DNA of 7,199 nucleotides. Origin: Rhodospirillaceae bacterium UBA6608. GTDB taxonomy: Bacteria > Pseudomonadota > Alphaproteobacteria > Rhodospirillales_A > Casp-alpha2. A model generated the notes under the pieces. The model made no database searches. It was not told the origin of the DNA and saw nothing but the letters and a program-made list of their open reading frames with translations. Position numbers and translations under genes: made by a program. Positions within the stretch are counted from its first letter, which is position 1; every line of letters starts with the position of its first letter. The DNA lies in contig DJHY01000208.1 of NCBI GenBank assembly GCA_002433335.1, forward strand, positions 1 to 7,199, in the 5' to 3' direction. Positions 6,615 through 7,199 of the stretch are shown piece after piece.

Positions 6615-6866
6615 GGTGACGAACTCCTTCCTCGATGGTGGGCCGCCGGACCTAGACGGCCCTCATAAGCACGATTGTCACAACACTGTCATGCTAGCTG
6701 AAATTGGAACAAAAAGAAATCCTGGGTCTGGAAAACGAAAGAATATTACCCACCAACAACCAGCTGTTTTTATTAGATTTCCGTCACTTTCGGCGGATAT
6801 TCCTAGGGATAACCGTGCAAAAATGACGGCTGGAGCGACCGACGCTGTGAATGTGTGAAAGCCGGC
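6615..6866. promoter_or_regulatory. AT-rich spacer, probable promoter region of the DUF465 gene
   Basis: No gene is supported here. G+C is 46 of 120 bases in 6661-6780, far below the flanking coding regions. A small inverted repeat GGGCCG-N11-CGGCCC (6640-6645 and 6657-6662) lies just upstream of the ribosome binding site of the DUF465 gene and could form a leader hairpin. TTGT-C-ACAA at 6675-6683 is a minor palindrome. No clear intrinsic terminator for the phosphofructokinase was seen, and no consensus -35/-10 pair could be assigned with confidence. Confidence 0.45.
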
Positions 6867-7199
6867 CTAGCGGTCGCCCAGGCAAATGCCCAATCCGCGC
6901 GCGGTTCGGGCCTGCGATCCGTTCAAATCGACACAACGCGGACCGTCGCCCAGGTCTTCCAGGGCCGTATCCGTGGTGTCCCCGTCGCGCCAACCGACCA
7001 TACGACCGGTGCGTCCGGCAGCGGCCAGATCGACCGCATGCACGCCAAAGGCCGAGGCCAGCATCCGATCGACGCTGGTCGGCATGCCGCCGCGCTGCAC
7101 ATGGCCCAACACGGTGACCCGCACATCCGCGCCCGTGGCTTGGGCAATCTCTGCCCCGACCACCTGCCCCGCCCCGCCGTAATGCACCGTGCCGCCCCG
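6867..7199 (-). CDS. 6-phosphofructokinase, C-terminal part, N-terminus cut by window edge
   Basis: The last 110 residues of a phosphofructokinase, the glycolytic enzyme that phosphorylates fructose 6-phosphate at C1. The frame is open to the right edge with no start codon required. The key segment is [36 protein letters not shown]. The first Arg of RVTVLGH and the His and Arg of GHVQRGG correspond to E. coli PfkA Arg243, His249 and Arg252, which bind the sugar phosphate. [16 protein letters not shown] before it, and the GRTGRMVGW segment after it, resemble the mixed-substrate group III enzymes, whose members use ATP or pyrophosphate. The residues that decide the donor, after the N-terminal GGDGT/GGDDT region, lie outside the window, so ATP-PFK and PPi-PFK cannot be separated here. 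About two thirds of the protein is missing. Confidence 0.88.
   Translation of the reverse strand, partial: RGGTVHYGGAGQVVGAEIAQATGADVRVTVLGHVQRGGMPTSVDRMLASAFGVHAVDLAAAGRTGRMVGWRDGDTTDTALEDLGDGPRCVDLNGSQARTARGLGICLGDR

Noticed and set aside
6834..6846. Hairpin AGCG-ACCGA-CGCT as terminator of the phosphofructokinase gene
   Set aside because: Only four base pairs, and the T-run on the minus strand begins about a dozen bases after it.
6613..6858. An 81-codon plus-strand frame across the AT-rich spacer
   Set aside because: Its ATG overlaps the start codon of the DUF465 gene on the other strand, has no ribosome binding site, and the product has no known features.
1..7199. Mobile elements, CRISPR arrays, tRNA or rRNA genes, defence systems
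   Set aside because: No direct repeat arrays, transposase or integrase motifs, or RNA gene signatures were seen on either strand; all sizeable genes are ordinary metabolic enzymes.

Overview
The window looks like core chromosome of a heterotrophic alphaproteobacterium. This is inferred from the GC-rich coding sequence with strong third-position G/C bias, the DUF465/YdcH-family small protein, and protein sequences that recall Rhodospirillales-type homologues from memory. The species cannot be named from sequence alone. No phage, transposon, CRISPR, tRNA or rRNA sequence is visible.

Left block (1-4417, all minus strand, read right to left): a propionyl-CoA synthetase-type acyl-CoA ligase (2504-4417), a 267-bp spacer with several inverted repeats, an NAD-type aldehyde dehydrogenase of the succinate/alpha-ketoglutarate semialdehyde group (803-2236), a 61-bp gap holding a terminator-like hairpin, and a subgroup-1c (MocR-like) aspartate aminotransferase that runs off the left edge (1-741).

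Middle block: a 194-bp divergent intergenic region (4418-4611) rich in small palindromes separates the propionyl-CoA synthetase from a second, plus-strand acyl-CoA synthetase of the plant AAE / T. thermophilus type (4612-6249, TTG start). The two ligases come from different branches of the ANL adenylate-forming superfamily.

Right block (6250-7199): a strong bidirectional terminator (6324-6351), a cluster of three hairpins (6374-6435), a 56-residue DUF465/YdcH-like gene on the minus strand (6444-6614), an AT-rich spacer (6615-6866), and the C-terminal third of a 6-phosphofructokinase on the minus strand (6867 to the right edge).

Taken together, the genes suggest carboxylic-acid activation to CoA thioesters (two ligases), oxidation of a semialdehyde to a dicarboxylate feeding the TCA cycle, and amino-group transfer between aspartate and 2-oxoglutarate. 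This is ordinary carbon and nitrogen metabolism. I found no evidence of a new biological system. The items most worth a second look are regulatory: the divergent palindrome cluster, the terminator-like hairpin between dehydrogenase and aminotransferase, the three-hairpin element near 6400, and the unresolved substrate of the dehydrogenase.
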